Part shown: positions 52,295-60,788 of the stretch, piece after piece | How the letters are laid out: every line of letters starts with the position of its first letter | Position numbering within the stretch: position 1 is the stretch's first letter | Origin: Paradesertivirga superstes | Lineage (GTDB): Bacteria > Bacteroidota > Bacteroidia > Sphingobacteriales > Sphingobacteriaceae | Assembly (NCBI RefSeq): GCF_037622515.1 | Contig: NZ_JBBJCN010000002.1 | Location: 558,001 to 622,000, forward strand | Direction of reading: 5' to 3' | Length of the DNA: 64,000 bases | Notes under the pieces: model-generated | What the model saw: only the letters and a program-made list of their open reading frames with translations | Databases searched by the model: none | Told to the model about the DNA's origin: nothing | Translations under genes and position numbers: made by a program

Positions 52295-53035
52295 CTAATT
52301 AATTAATGGGTGCACACTTAAAGCTTTTGCAAGCTCTCCTTCATTGGTTAAATCTAAACGTAAAGGTGTTATAGAGACATAGCCATTTTCTATTGCCCAA
52401 CGGTCTGTCCCCTCTTCTGCCGCCTCTAAAGGTGAAACGGTAAACCAGTAATGTTTTCTACCCATTGGATCAGTTCCTGGAACGATAGTGCCATCATACA
52501 GCCGGACAGACTGCCTGGTCCATTGTATTCCCTTAGGGTTTTCAGGGAGGTTGACATTAAATAGACCAAGTTCAGTATTTTCAAGTAATACAGAAAGCGT
52601 TTTTTCCACGAAGGGCGCCAGTGCATCAAAATCTGGTTCCGTTTTCCCCACCGGGGTACTAAAGGCGATTCCCTTTATTCCAAACAATACGGCTTGTTTT
52701 GCTGCCGCCAAAGTTCCCGAATGCCACATAGAGTTACCCAAATTAGGACCCATATTTATACCTGAAAGCACTACGTCGGTTTTGGACCACAAATGGGTTC
52801 CCAAAGCAACACAATCTGCAGGGGTTCCGTTCACCCGGTAAGCCTCTAAACCTTCGAACACAATTGGCGATTTTTTATAAGTCAAAGGTCTGGAATGCGT
52901 AACGGCATGGCCCATTGACGATTGTTCTACATCGGGAGCTACAACTCTTACTTCACCAAACTGCGAAGCTATTTTAGCTAAAGCGGCTATTCCCGGACTA
53001 TATATTCCGTCATCGTTGGTTACCAGTATTCTCAT
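52295..53035 (-). CDS. surE: SurE-type 5'/3'-nucleotidase
   Basis: The 246-residue protein starts MRILVTNDDGIYSPGIAAL; the Asp pair in TNDDG is the SurE metal site, and NGTPADCV, VVLSGINMGPNLG and HSGTLAAAK follow as expected. SurE removes phosphate from nucleoside monophosphates and polyphosphate in stationary phase. The length is standard. It is divergent from the lipid-kinase gene. High confidence, with substrate range inferred from the family. Confidence 0.93.
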   Translation of the reverse strand: MRILVTNDDGIYSPGIAALAKIASQFGEVRVVAPDVEQSSMGHAVTHSRPLTYKKSPIVFEGLEAYRVNGTPADCVALGTHLWSKTDVVLSGINMGPNLGNSMWHSGTLAAAKQAVLFGIKGIAFSTPVGKTEPDFDALAPFVEKTLSVLLENTELGLFNVNLPENPKGIQWTRQSVRLYDGTIVPGTDPMGRKHYWFTVSPLEAAEEGTDRWAIENGYVSITPLRLDLTNEGELAKALSVHPLIN

Positions 53036-53110
53036 TTTTAAATAAATTATCTATAATGCCAACCAATAAACAACTTGGATGTTTTTGAGAAATACACTTA
53101 CAATTAATTT

Positions 53111-53995
53111 ATGAAAATAGCCAAGCTGCTACACAATCCATCCGCAGGTGATGAAGATCATTCGAAAAAAGAACTTATTTCCTTAATCCGCACTCATGGT
53201 TATGAATGCAACTATGCTTCCATTAAAGAAAAGGGATGGGATGAATTTGAGGAGGAAACAGACTTTATAATTATCGCCGGAGGCGATGGAACTGTCCGGA
53301 AAGCAGTAAAAAAGATAATTGAGAGAAAACTGATTGATAAACAGTTTCCTATTGCGGTATTGCCGATGGGTACGGCAAACAATATAGCAACGACCCTGGG
53401 TTTTAATTCAAAGGAAGATATCGGTTTATGGGAGGCAAAAAACATAAAAAGAATTGACATCGGAAAGATTGCAGGCAATGAAGGCCTGTTCTTTCTGGAA
53501 GGCTTTGGCTATGGTGTCTTTCCCCGCCTGATGAAGGAGATGAAAGTGAAGGATAATGAGTCTGACACCCCCGAAAAAGAATTACAAACCGCTCTGAAAG
53601 TTTTAATGGAGATTATTGATTCCTATAAAGCTAAATCCTGCGTGCTGGATATTGATGGAATAGACCACTCCGGTAATTATTTATTGGTAGAGATTATGAA
53701 TATCCGTTCAATAGGACCTAATATGACTCTTGCACCCATGGCTGATCCGGGAGATGGGCTTTTTGAAATAGTATTAATTTCAGAAAATCAAAGAGATGAA
53801 TTCAAGCAATATATCTCTGATAAATTAAATGGCTTAGAGAAACCTTTTAAATTTAGTACCATTCAAGGTAAAATCATAAAAATAAAATGGGATGGAATGC
53901 TGATGCACCTTGATGACGAACTGATTGACAATGAGAAAAAGGAAGTAAAAATTGAAGTAATGGAGGGAGTTTTAAAATTCCTGTTTAAACCTTAG
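53111..53995 (+). CDS. Diacylglycerol-kinase-family lipid kinase (YegS/DagK type)
   Basis: The 294-residue protein has MKIAKLLHNPSAGDEDHSK (start), the nucleotide-binding FIIIAGGDGTVRKAV with GGDGT, and LPMGTANNIATTLG, all in the order of the DAGK catalytic domain. Later RSIGPNMTLAPMADPGDGLF and the acidic HLDDELID resemble the C-terminal lipid-binding part. It phosphorylates a lipid or sphingolipid head group at the inner membrane; sphingolipids are known in this phylum, so that substrate is possible. It stands alone. Confidence 0.85.
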   Translation: MKIAKLLHNPSAGDEDHSKKELISLIRTHGYECNYASIKEKGWDEFEEETDFIIIAGGDGTVRKAVKKIIERKLIDKQFPIAVLPMGTANNIATTLGFNSKEDIGLWEAKNIKRIDIGKIAGNEGLFFLEGFGYGVFPRLMKEMKVKDNESDTPEKELQTALKVLMEIIDSYKAKSCVLDIDGIDHSGNYLLVEIMNIRSIGPNMTLAPMADPGDGLFEIVLISENQRDEFKQYISDKLNGLEKPFKFSTIQGKIIKIKWDGMLMHLDDELIDNEKKEVKIEVMEGVLKFLFKP

Positions 53996-54068
53996 GATAA
54001 CTCCAGTGCAATCAAAGAGGCACGAATGAGGTTCTTAATTAAAACAATTGAATTCTGGTTTTTCACTA

Positions 54069-54091
54069 ATAAAAAAAGCCCGGGAGGGCTT
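54069..54091 (-). terminator. Minus-strand terminator far downstream of the PAS kinase
   Basis: AAGCCC (54076-54081) pairs with GGGCTT (54086-54091) around GGGA; the A-run at 54071-54077 gives a T-run on the minus strand. It is 256 bp past the stop of the gene ending at 54347, so the region between may be a long 3' end or a separate small RNA. A second hairpin, TTCCTGA/TCAGGAA, lies at 54100-54117. Confidence 0.65.
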
Positions 54092-54346
54092 AATAATTGT
54101 TCCTGAATGATCAGGAAGTTCCTGTTTTCACTCCTTTTAATTATACAATTGAGCAATGTAATTTCACCCTCTCTTTTTTAGAAGAGAACTTAAACTAAGC
54201 ATATATACAAGACCTTGAAGGATGAGGTGAAAGAAAATATATTCTGGTTCACTATCCCTCTTAATACCAACTTACAAACAGAAAGAAACACCTGTATGCA
54301 TCTTCATCACTGTATCTGTCAGGTAATAAATGTCTCAAAATATAAA
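54092..54346 (-). other. Non-coding stretch with hairpin before a minus-strand terminator
   Basis: No frame here looks like a gene. The only structure I can support is the 7-bp hairpin TTCCTGA (54100-54106) / TCAGGAA (54111-54117) next to the terminator at 54069-54091. It may be the 3' end of the sensor-kinase transcript or a small RNA read on the minus strand. Confidence 0.3.
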
Positions 54347-56176
54347 TTAAGCACTCTCCGAAAGTGGTAAAGTAAACCAAAATATGCTTCCTTTCCCTTC
54401 TTCGCTCACTACTCCTATTTTACCATTATGACGATGGATAATATCGGCGCTTATATACAGGCCCAATCCCAGACCAGAATATTGAAACCCACTTGAATCT
54501 ACGCGATAATAGCGTTCAAAAAGATGTTCTAATTTTGAAGCAGGTATACCTTGTCCAAAATCCTGCACAGACACTTTTGCTGTTCCACCCTCCTCTTTTA
54601 CATGAAAAACTATTTTTTCGGAGTCTGAAGCATACTTGACTACATTATTTATTAAATTAGCTACTACCTGATCGATTTTATATTTGTCGGCAAAAACCTT
54701 CAGTTCCATATCCCCCTCTATTTTCAGCTCATATTTACCGTTCATACGTATATGATCGCAGCAATCGTGAATCATCTCAGATAAGGTAAATGTAGTTTTA
54801 TTCAGAGCGAGCTGCCCAGCGGTTATTTTAGAAACGTTTAATAAACTTTCAACCAGTTGTTGCATCTTTAAAAGATTCGAATTTACCTTATCCATGAACA
54901 TGGAAACCTTTTGCGAAGCAGGATCTGTATTAATCAACCGGCCGAGCAATTGCATAGATGCTTTTATACTGGTCATAGGGGTTTTAAGCTCATGGCTGGC
55001 AACACTTATAAAGTCGTCTTTTTGCTGTTGAAGGCGTTTGTATTCTGTAATATCAAGCACAGTTCCTAAGATCCTGAATGGAAGGCCATTGTTATCAAAA
55101 TAAGCTTTTCCCTGAACCCTGATCCAGCGGACTGATGAGTCTTTCCAAAATAACCTGGCCTCATAAAATAATTTACCGCTCTTAATGGCCTCATCGTGCG
55201 CTGCCTGCCTGACAGCCTGGTCATCAGGATGAATAAGCTGGATGAGAGTTTCACGTGTTACCCCAGAACTTTCTACTCCGAATATGTTATTAAACCGATC
55301 GGAGGTAACCATGTAATTGTTAACCATGTCGAGGTCAAAGGTGCCCATTTCTGCCGCCTCAATTGCAAGTCTGGCCCGTTCCTCTGCATCTTCAATATCA
55401 CGCCTGGCATTAACCTTATCTGTTACATCAATACCGATAACCATTACAGAACTTATATTACCGTCTATATCAGTAACTGGCTCATAAACAAAATCAATAA
55501 AAACCATCTCTTTTACCCCATTACGAAACAACATCAATTCATGCTCTTTAGCATAAAAGGGGGAACCTGTATTAATAACATTATTTAATACAGGAGCATA
55601 GGAATCAGCAGCTTCGGGTACAGCATCCCATATCGGACGATTTTCAAGTTCGGTTCGTTTTCTGCCTACCAGTTCAAGATACGATTCGTTAGCTACCTCA
55701 ACCACCAGGCCATTAACGTTAATAATGCATATACCGACCGGAGCCTGCCTCACCATATTGTATAAGGTTTGCCTGCTTTTTTCTATCGTTTGTCTGGCCC
55801 TTTCAAGCTCCGTAACATCAGACGCAAAACATAATACGCTGGTTATATTATTCTCTTCATCCCGTAAGGCCTGATAAGTGAATTTAAAGTAAAAGGTCTG
55901 CAAAACTCCGTCAACAACTAAATCGGCGCGATCATTATTTGTGTAATAGGTTTCACCGCTGGTATAAACTTCGCGTATTAGATCTGCAAACGGCTGGTCG
56001 TGAAGCTCCGGGAGAGCCTCGCTGAAAGATTGTCCGATAACAGATTTATCCCTGCCCCATGCTTTTAAAGTGGCGTCATTTGCCACGGTTATTATCATAT
56101 CTTCTCCTGTGCACACATAAACCGGAAAGGGAGAAATTTCAACTATATTTCGGAAAATATTTTCGCTGGCTAACAA
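54347..56176 (-). CDS. Multi-PAS sensor histidine kinase
   Basis: The 609-residue protein has no membrane helix and at least three PAS-type sensor segments (about 5-130, 135-260, 265-385), each closed by a coiled link ending near a V-x-x-I-G-x-x-x-D-V-T-type tail (SSVMVIGIDVTDK and FRILGTVLDITEYKRL are two of them). A HisKA domain follows with DDFISVASHELKTPMTSIKAS, then a HATPase with NLINNVVKYASDSEK, QDFGQGIP and GLGLGLYISADI. It is a cytosolic sensor, probably with small ligands or cofactors in the PAS pockets. No response regulator is adjacent. Confidence 0.9.
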   Translation of the reverse strand: MLASENIFRNIVEISPFPVYVCTGEDMIITVANDATLKAWGRDKSVIGQSFSEALPELHDQPFADLIREVYTSGETYYTNNDRADLVVDGVLQTFYFKFTYQALRDEENNITSVLCFASDVTELERARQTIEKSRQTLYNMVRQAPVGICIINVNGLVVEVANESYLELVGRKRTELENRPIWDAVPEAADSYAPVLNNVINTGSPFYAKEHELMLFRNGVKEMVFIDFVYEPVTDIDGNISSVMVIGIDVTDKVNARRDIEDAEERARLAIEAAEMGTFDLDMVNNYMVTSDRFNNIFGVESSGVTRETLIQLIHPDDQAVRQAAHDEAIKSGKLFYEARLFWKDSSVRWIRVQGKAYFDNNGLPFRILGTVLDITEYKRLQQQKDDFISVASHELKTPMTSIKASMQLLGRLINTDPASQKVSMFMDKVNSNLLKMQQLVESLLNVSKITAGQLALNKTTFTLSEMIHDCCDHIRMNGKYELKIEGDMELKVFADKYKIDQVVANLINNVVKYASDSEKIVFHVKEEGGTAKVSVQDFGQGIPASKLEHLFERYYRVDSSGFQYSGLGLGLYISADIIHRHNGKIGVVSEEGKGSIFWFTLPLSESA

Positions 56177-56377
56177 TAGAGGCTATTTATTGGTATATCA
56201 AACTGTGATTAAAATATAAAATACATCATGCTGTTAAACCTGATTTAAGATATTTTTGTTTTTAATAAAACAGAAAACCAGAACATCTTTCAGGTATTTT
56301 TTTGTCGATTTATCCTACCTGCCACGACGAGTAAAAATTAAATTGGAGATCAATAAAATTAAAACGCCAGGCTTTTA

Positions 56378-57097
56378 TTATTCAAGTGTTTCCCGCCTCG
56401 ACCAACATTCATCCAGTGCACCACCGGTAGATTTCTCTCCCTTATGGCGCCAGTCGCCATCAACAAACGAATATTGAAAACTCAGAGCCTTACCAACACT
56501 CTCCGGCGTTTTGGTGAAAAATTCAATCATTTCCGTATACTTCCCATTATCAGCAGTGTAACTTCCGCCACCGGCATTTATAAATTGCCTGGTTTTTACA
56601 TTATAGGCAATCCATTGAAACCGTGTTCCCGAGAGAATTTTCATAGTCCTTCTGGGAAATAACGGGCTGGCTCTTTTAGTTACCTTATCGTTTATATAAT
56701 TCCCTGAAATTATCCATGCGCCCGCCAGCTCCCCGGGTTTACCATTATCCGCACGGCTCCAGGATTCACTTTTTTCCTTTACAATAAGTTTTCCTTTTTC
56801 TAATTGAATAGCGAGGCTTATTTCTTTACCAACCTGTGAGGTATCAACTGAATTCCACTCTATTTTTTGCAGCAACTTATTACCGTCCATCCGCCATGTA
56901 CCGCCATACGAACTGATCAACTTCTTCCCGGGGATGTTATACTTAGCAACCGTGAAAACTCTATCGGTAGCAATCATTACTGTTCTATCAGTTGCAGGGC
57001 CATATTGCCAGGCGCCGATAATATCCCGGGGATCTAACCTAGTTGACTTAAGAGAAGTCAGTAAAAGCAGCATTGCAATTCCCACTAGGGAAAACAT
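56378..57097 (-). CDS. Exported or membrane-anchored protein with duplicated domain
   Basis: The start chosen is the ATG at 57097 (MFSLVGIAMLLLL), which gives a clear hydrophobic leader; an in-frame ATG 72 bases upstream would lengthen it. The body has two similar beta-rich units: GAWQYGPATDRTVMIATDRVF with GGTWRMDGNKLLQKIEW, and GAWIISGNYINDKVTKR with GGGSYTADNGKYTEMIEF. This suggests a duplicated lipocalin-like fold. I do not know the function. It is separate from the PAS kinase gene by about 200 bp. Confidence 0.7.
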   Translation of the reverse strand: MFSLVGIAMLLLLTSLKSTRLDPRDIIGAWQYGPATDRTVMIATDRVFTVAKYNIPGKKLISSYGGTWRMDGNKLLQKIEWNSVDTSQVGKEISLAIQLEKGKLIVKEKSESWSRADNGKPGELAGAWIISGNYINDKVTKRASPLFPRRTMKILSGTRFQWIAYNVKTRQFINAGGGSYTADNGKYTEMIEFFTKTPESVGKALSFQYSFVDGDWRHKGEKSTGGALDECWSRRETLE

Positions 57098-57337
57098 TCG
57101 TAAGATAATATTCACTTCATAGGTGGAATTACTATGTAAAAATAAAGATTTAAAGCAGATAGTATCCATTCTTAAACTTATTTTTTACCGATCGTCTCTT
57201 CCCATTAAAAAAGGCCTCCCGGTACAATACCAGTAGAAAACCAGTTTTGTGCGAAACAAAAGAAGGAATTAAACATTTTACTCACTGTCAGTGTCAGATT
57301 GTACAGCCGGCACCAATTTAAAGGGATTACACATTAA

Positions 57338-58234
57338 ATGATAATAGAAACAAATATCCGGGCAATCAAGGTTATCTTCCTGATATGGAAATGGCTTCTT
57401 TTTTACCTCTGTTTATGCATTGCGGTCAGTATTGTTTATTCGTATTATAAAATAAATATTGCCATCTCGAACACCGAAGTTTCAATGATCAGCATTGCCT
57501 TATCTGTTCTAATGGGTTTCAGGGTAAGTTCTGCCTATGAGCGATGGTGGGAAGCAAGAAAAATATGGGGTTCTGTTGTAAATAATTCCAGAAGTTTAGC
57601 AAGGCAGCTTATAACGTTTACACATCATTCCAGCATTTCCCGGGAGCTATTAGAGAGCCTTATCTACCGTCATATTGCTTTTGTTTATGCGTTGAGCTGC
57701 CGCTTACGTGAACAAAACTGCGACGAATTCATAAAACCATTTCTTTATGATGAAGAATATGAACAGGTCATTACAAAATCGCACCTTCCTAACCTGCTTC
57801 TTCTTCACAATATGTATGCAATCAAAGAGCTTCAGCAGGAAAATATCATTAATGATATAGAGTTACTAAGAATAGAAGAAACTATCTATCAGCTTACTGA
57901 CAATCTAGGTGCGGCCGAGCGTATTAAAAACACACCTTTTCCCGTACCCTACAGTTATTTCACATGGCTTCTGGTCCATATGTTTGCAATATTGGTTCCA
58001 TTTGGCATGGTCGACTCCTTCGGTTATTTAACTATACCGGTGGCCATGTGTGCTATCTTTATTTTCCTGGTGATAGAGCAAATAGCTATAGAAATTCAGG
58101 ATCCGTTCTCTAACCGTGAAAATGACATACCGGTTTCAGCCATTAGTCAAAATATAGAAATCGATTTAAAGGAAATGCTGGGAGATACTAATTTGCCACA
58201 AAGAGATGAAGCAAAAGAAGGAATCCTTATGTAG
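57338..58234 (+). CDS. Bestrophin-family anion channel-like protein
   Basis: The 298-residue protein has four membrane segments and the bestrophin core: a hydrophobic first pair (about 10-65) followed by VLMGFRVSSAYERWWEARKIWGSVVNNSRSLAR (quoted here as FRVSSAYERWWEARK), and a second hydrophobic pair near 205-250 (VPYSYFTWLLVHMFAIL). Bacterial bestrophins form pentameric channels that conduct ions. It stands convergent to the pirin gene. The conducted ion is not derivable here. Confidence 0.88.
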   Translation: MIIETNIRAIKVIFLIWKWLLFYLCLCIAVSIVYSYYKINIAISNTEVSMISIALSVLMGFRVSSAYERWWEARKIWGSVVNNSRSLARQLITFTHHSSISRELLESLIYRHIAFVYALSCRLREQNCDEFIKPFLYDEEYEQVITKSHLPNLLLLHNMYAIKELQQENIINDIELLRIEETIYQLTDNLGAAERIKNTPFPVPYSYFTWLLVHMFAILVPFGMVDSFGYLTIPVAMCAIFIFLVIEQIAIEIQDPFSNRENDIPVSAISQNIEIDLKEMLGDTNLPQRDEAKEGILM

Positions 58235-58258
58235 GGTAAATAGAAACCAATAATCTCC

Positions 58259-59173
58259 TCAGGAAAGGACCCCGGGAGGCGGACTATCAGAAGGTTTCGG
58301 TTTATCTTCCGGAAGCGGAACAAATTCCAGGTTATCTGTAGGGGGTAAAATAATGCGCCCTTCCTTCCAGTCGGCCTTGGCCTGTTCAATACGTTCTTTC
58401 CTGGATGACACAAAATTCCACCATATAAACCTTTCTCCCAGAGGTTCACCGCCAAGCATCATCAGCGTTGTGTTTTCTTTTGCATAGATAACAGCATCCG
58501 AGCCCTTTGTAAACACCAGCATCATTCCATCTGTGTATGTATTTCCTGCAACTTCCAAACTTCCCTTTACAATATAAACACCCCGCTCAGTATGTTCCTC
58601 AGGCAGCCCGAATCGTTTTCCCTTATCCAGTAAAACATGAATATAAAATAAGGGCGAGTGTGTTTTAACATTATTTCTCAAGCCATAGGCATTGCCGGCT
58701 ATCAATCTCATCCAAACACCGCTATCAGTGAATATAGGCAGCTGTTCAGGTTTGTAGTTATCGAAAGAAGGCTTTGATTCTTCATCTTTTTCCGGGAGGG
58801 CAACCCAGGTTTGAATCATTTCTAGGGCGCCTCCCGCCAGTGCTGAAGGATCTTCAAAACGTTCCGAATGTGCAATTCCACTGCCGGCAGTCATCCAGTT
58901 TACCTCTCCTGGCCGGATTATCTGTTCAACCCCAAGACTATCGCGATGGGTAACCTGACCGCCAAACAAATAACTTACAGTCGACAGTCCGATATGAGGA
59001 TGTGGGAGCACATCCATAGATGATAGTTTCTGAGGCTGCACATTTACCGGACCGGCATGATCCATAAATACAAAAGGTCCGACCATTCTCCGAAGGCGGA
59101 AAGGGAGAATTCGTTTTACGTCCATTCCCGGAGCAATGGATGCTTTACGGGCCTCAATTACAATATCCAGCAT
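58259..59173 (-). CDS. Pirin-family protein
   Basis: The 304-residue protein has two cupin domains. The N-terminal one keeps metal ligands His58, His60 (LPHPHIGL), His102 and Glu104 (GIAHSE), with MVGPFVFMDHAGP and THRDSLG. The second cupin (from about 170) is present but less typical. Pirins bind iron; some have quercetinase-like dioxygenase activity, others have regulatory roles. It stands alone; the region after its start (59174-59765) has no gene I can support. Confidence 0.9.
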   Translation of the reverse strand: MLDIVIEARKASIAPGMDVKRILPFRLRRMVGPFVFMDHAGPVNVQPQKLSSMDVLPHPHIGLSTVSYLFGGQVTHRDSLGVEQIIRPGEVNWMTAGSGIAHSERFEDPSALAGGALEMIQTWVALPEKDEESKPSFDNYKPEQLPIFTDSGVWMRLIAGNAYGLRNNVKTHSPLFYIHVLLDKGKRFGLPEEHTERGVYIVKGSLEVAGNTYTDGMMLVFTKGSDAVIYAKENTTLMMLGGEPLGERFIWWNFVSSRKERIEQAKADWKEGRIILPPTDNLEFVPLPEDKPKPSDSPPPGVLS

Positions 59174-59765
59174 AATATGTATCTGATTTACTTAATAAAG
59201 ATTGGAATTTATAACCTGATTATCAAGGACGAATAGGGAATTTAAATCAAAAAAAAACTTGTTTAAAATGGCAAATTTGCCGATTTACAATTCATCAGAT
59301 CCTTGTTTATCAATTCGTTAATCTTTAGAGTGTAATTTGACATGAAGCGCTGTCAGTTGTTATTTATCCCAAAAGTGAATTATTATAAAAAGAATTATTC
59401 CGAATATTCCTATTAACGAGGCGATGAAACCTGCATGAGCTTACCGCTCTGAAACAAAATAAGCAAGCGCATGCAAGCTTCATAGCCTATAAAAAACAAT
59501 ATATTCCGATGAAAAAATTATCTGCGATTTTTTTGTCCGGATTTCTTTCTCGTCATTTGTTGTCCTGATTGACATAAATGAAAACACGGACGAAACGGTT
59601 AAAAGCAACGCTATAACAGATGTAAATTCATCAATTAAATTATTCTGTGCTCTGTTTGTGAGATGCAGGGAAGTGATGATGAAAAGACAAAATCCCAGTA
59701 AATAAGCAGATGTGCCTTATATGTGTTGAGAGGTTTTGTTTTCCATACTTTATTTACGAGCCCTC
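59174..59765. other. Gene-poor region of about 590 bp
   Basis: I see no intact gene. On the minus strand a short frame ending near 59361 would encode a hydrophobic tail, FIASLIGIFGIILFIIIH, ending HFWDK, that looks like the end of a small membrane protein, but it is closed upstream by a TAA after 26 codons and has no start. It may be a decayed small gene. Otherwise AT-rich sequence without a hairpin or repeat that I can support. Confidence 0.35.
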
Positions 59766-60179
59766 TTATTTTATTCTCCGGTCCGTTTCATTAATGGCCA
59801 GGTCATTGATGCTGGCAAAACGTTTTTTCATCAAACCATTTTCATCAAATTCCCAATTTTCGTTTCCATAAGAACGGTACCATTGGCCATCCTTGTCGTG
59901 CCATTCATACTCAAACCGCACGGCTATTTTATTGTCAGTAAATGCCCACAATTCTTTTTTTAATTTGTAGTCTAATTCTCTTTCCCATTTGGCCGTTAGA
60001 AAAGCTTTCACTTCTTCCCTGCCGTTAATAAAAAGATTTCTATTTCGCCATTCAGAGTCTGTAGTATAGGCCAGTGATACTTTTTCAGGATCTTTCGTAT
60101 TCCAGGCATCTTCGGCCATCTGTACTTTTTGAGTCGCCGTTTCAAGATTAAACGGGGGAAGTGGTTTTTTTTGTTCCAT
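59766..60179 (-). CDS. NTF2-like DUF1348 family protein
   Basis: The start chosen is the ATG at 60179 (MEQKKPLPPFNLETA), giving 137 residues. The body TQKVQMAEDAWNTKDPEKVSL, SEWRNRNLFINGREEV and AVRFEYEWHDKDGQWYRSYG match the DUF1348 subgroup of the SnoaL/NTF2 fold. These are small single-domain proteins of uncertain activity. It starts 19 bp past the end of the YdeI-like gene, same strand, so the two are probably co-transcribed. Confidence 0.88.
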   Translation of the reverse strand: MEQKKPLPPFNLETATQKVQMAEDAWNTKDPEKVSLAYTTDSEWRNRNLFINGREEVKAFLTAKWERELDYKLKKELWAFTDNKIAVRFEYEWHDKDGQWYRSYGNENWEFDENGLMKKRFASINDLAINETDRRIK

Positions 60180-60198
60180 TGTATTAAAGATTTTAATT

Positions 60199-60588
60199 CT
60201 ATAAACCATCCTTTGCAGCTATGGGTTCCCATCTTCCTGTTTCCTTAGCAATATCAATAAGCTGCTGACCCTGCATGGTCATTAAGCCTTGCTCTATCAT
60301 TCTTTCTGCCCGTTCCCTGTTGGGTTTACTCCAATTACTCCTTGGTTTACGCGGCGTAAAAGTAAGGTAATAACTTTCAGCATCTCTCTTTTTTGCCAAA
60401 CTGTCTATCCATCCAAAACATAGCGCTTCTTCTGTAGCATCGTTGATACTAATACACTCTATCTTACTTTTCTTGTGATAAAGAATTAACCAAACCGACT
60501 TCTCGGACTGGCTGTTTTGCTGCAGCCACTCACGCCAATCAGCTCTGGTTATGGCATACACAGCTTGTTTTCCATCTTTTGTCTCCAT
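60199..60588 (-). CDS. YdeI/OmpD-associated family protein, C-terminally short
   Basis: The 129-residue protein matches the first two thirds of YdeI/OmdA-type proteins: ADWREWLQQNSQSEKSVWLI, EALCFGWIDSLAKKRDAESY and TFTPRKPRSNWSKPN. The usual C-terminal OmdA-like section after GRW is missing; the stop codon comes at GRWEPIAAKDGL. Members are usually near 190 residues. It could be a shortened but functional form or a decay product. The DUF1348 gene follows after 19 bp, and no frame continues the missing part. Confidence 0.78.
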   Translation of the reverse strand: METKDGKQAVYAITRADWREWLQQNSQSEKSVWLILYHKKSKIECISINDATEEALCFGWIDSLAKKRDAESYYLTFTPRKPRSNWSKPNRERAERMIEQGLMTMQGQQLIDIAKETGRWEPIAAKDGL

Positions 60589-60788
60589 ACCTTAATTAGC
60601 TTAATTCAAGATAATACACGCTGGTCATTATTCAAAGGGCGAATTGATGATAAGTTTTTGAATGCAATTTGTGATCCTGGCTATAATTGAAGGGATTATT
60701 CATGTAGATGCTAATTTCTCTAACAATTAAAATACAATTCCTTGTACCTTTCAGATTTTCTCTAGATTGCGCTTCCATACAGTCCATA

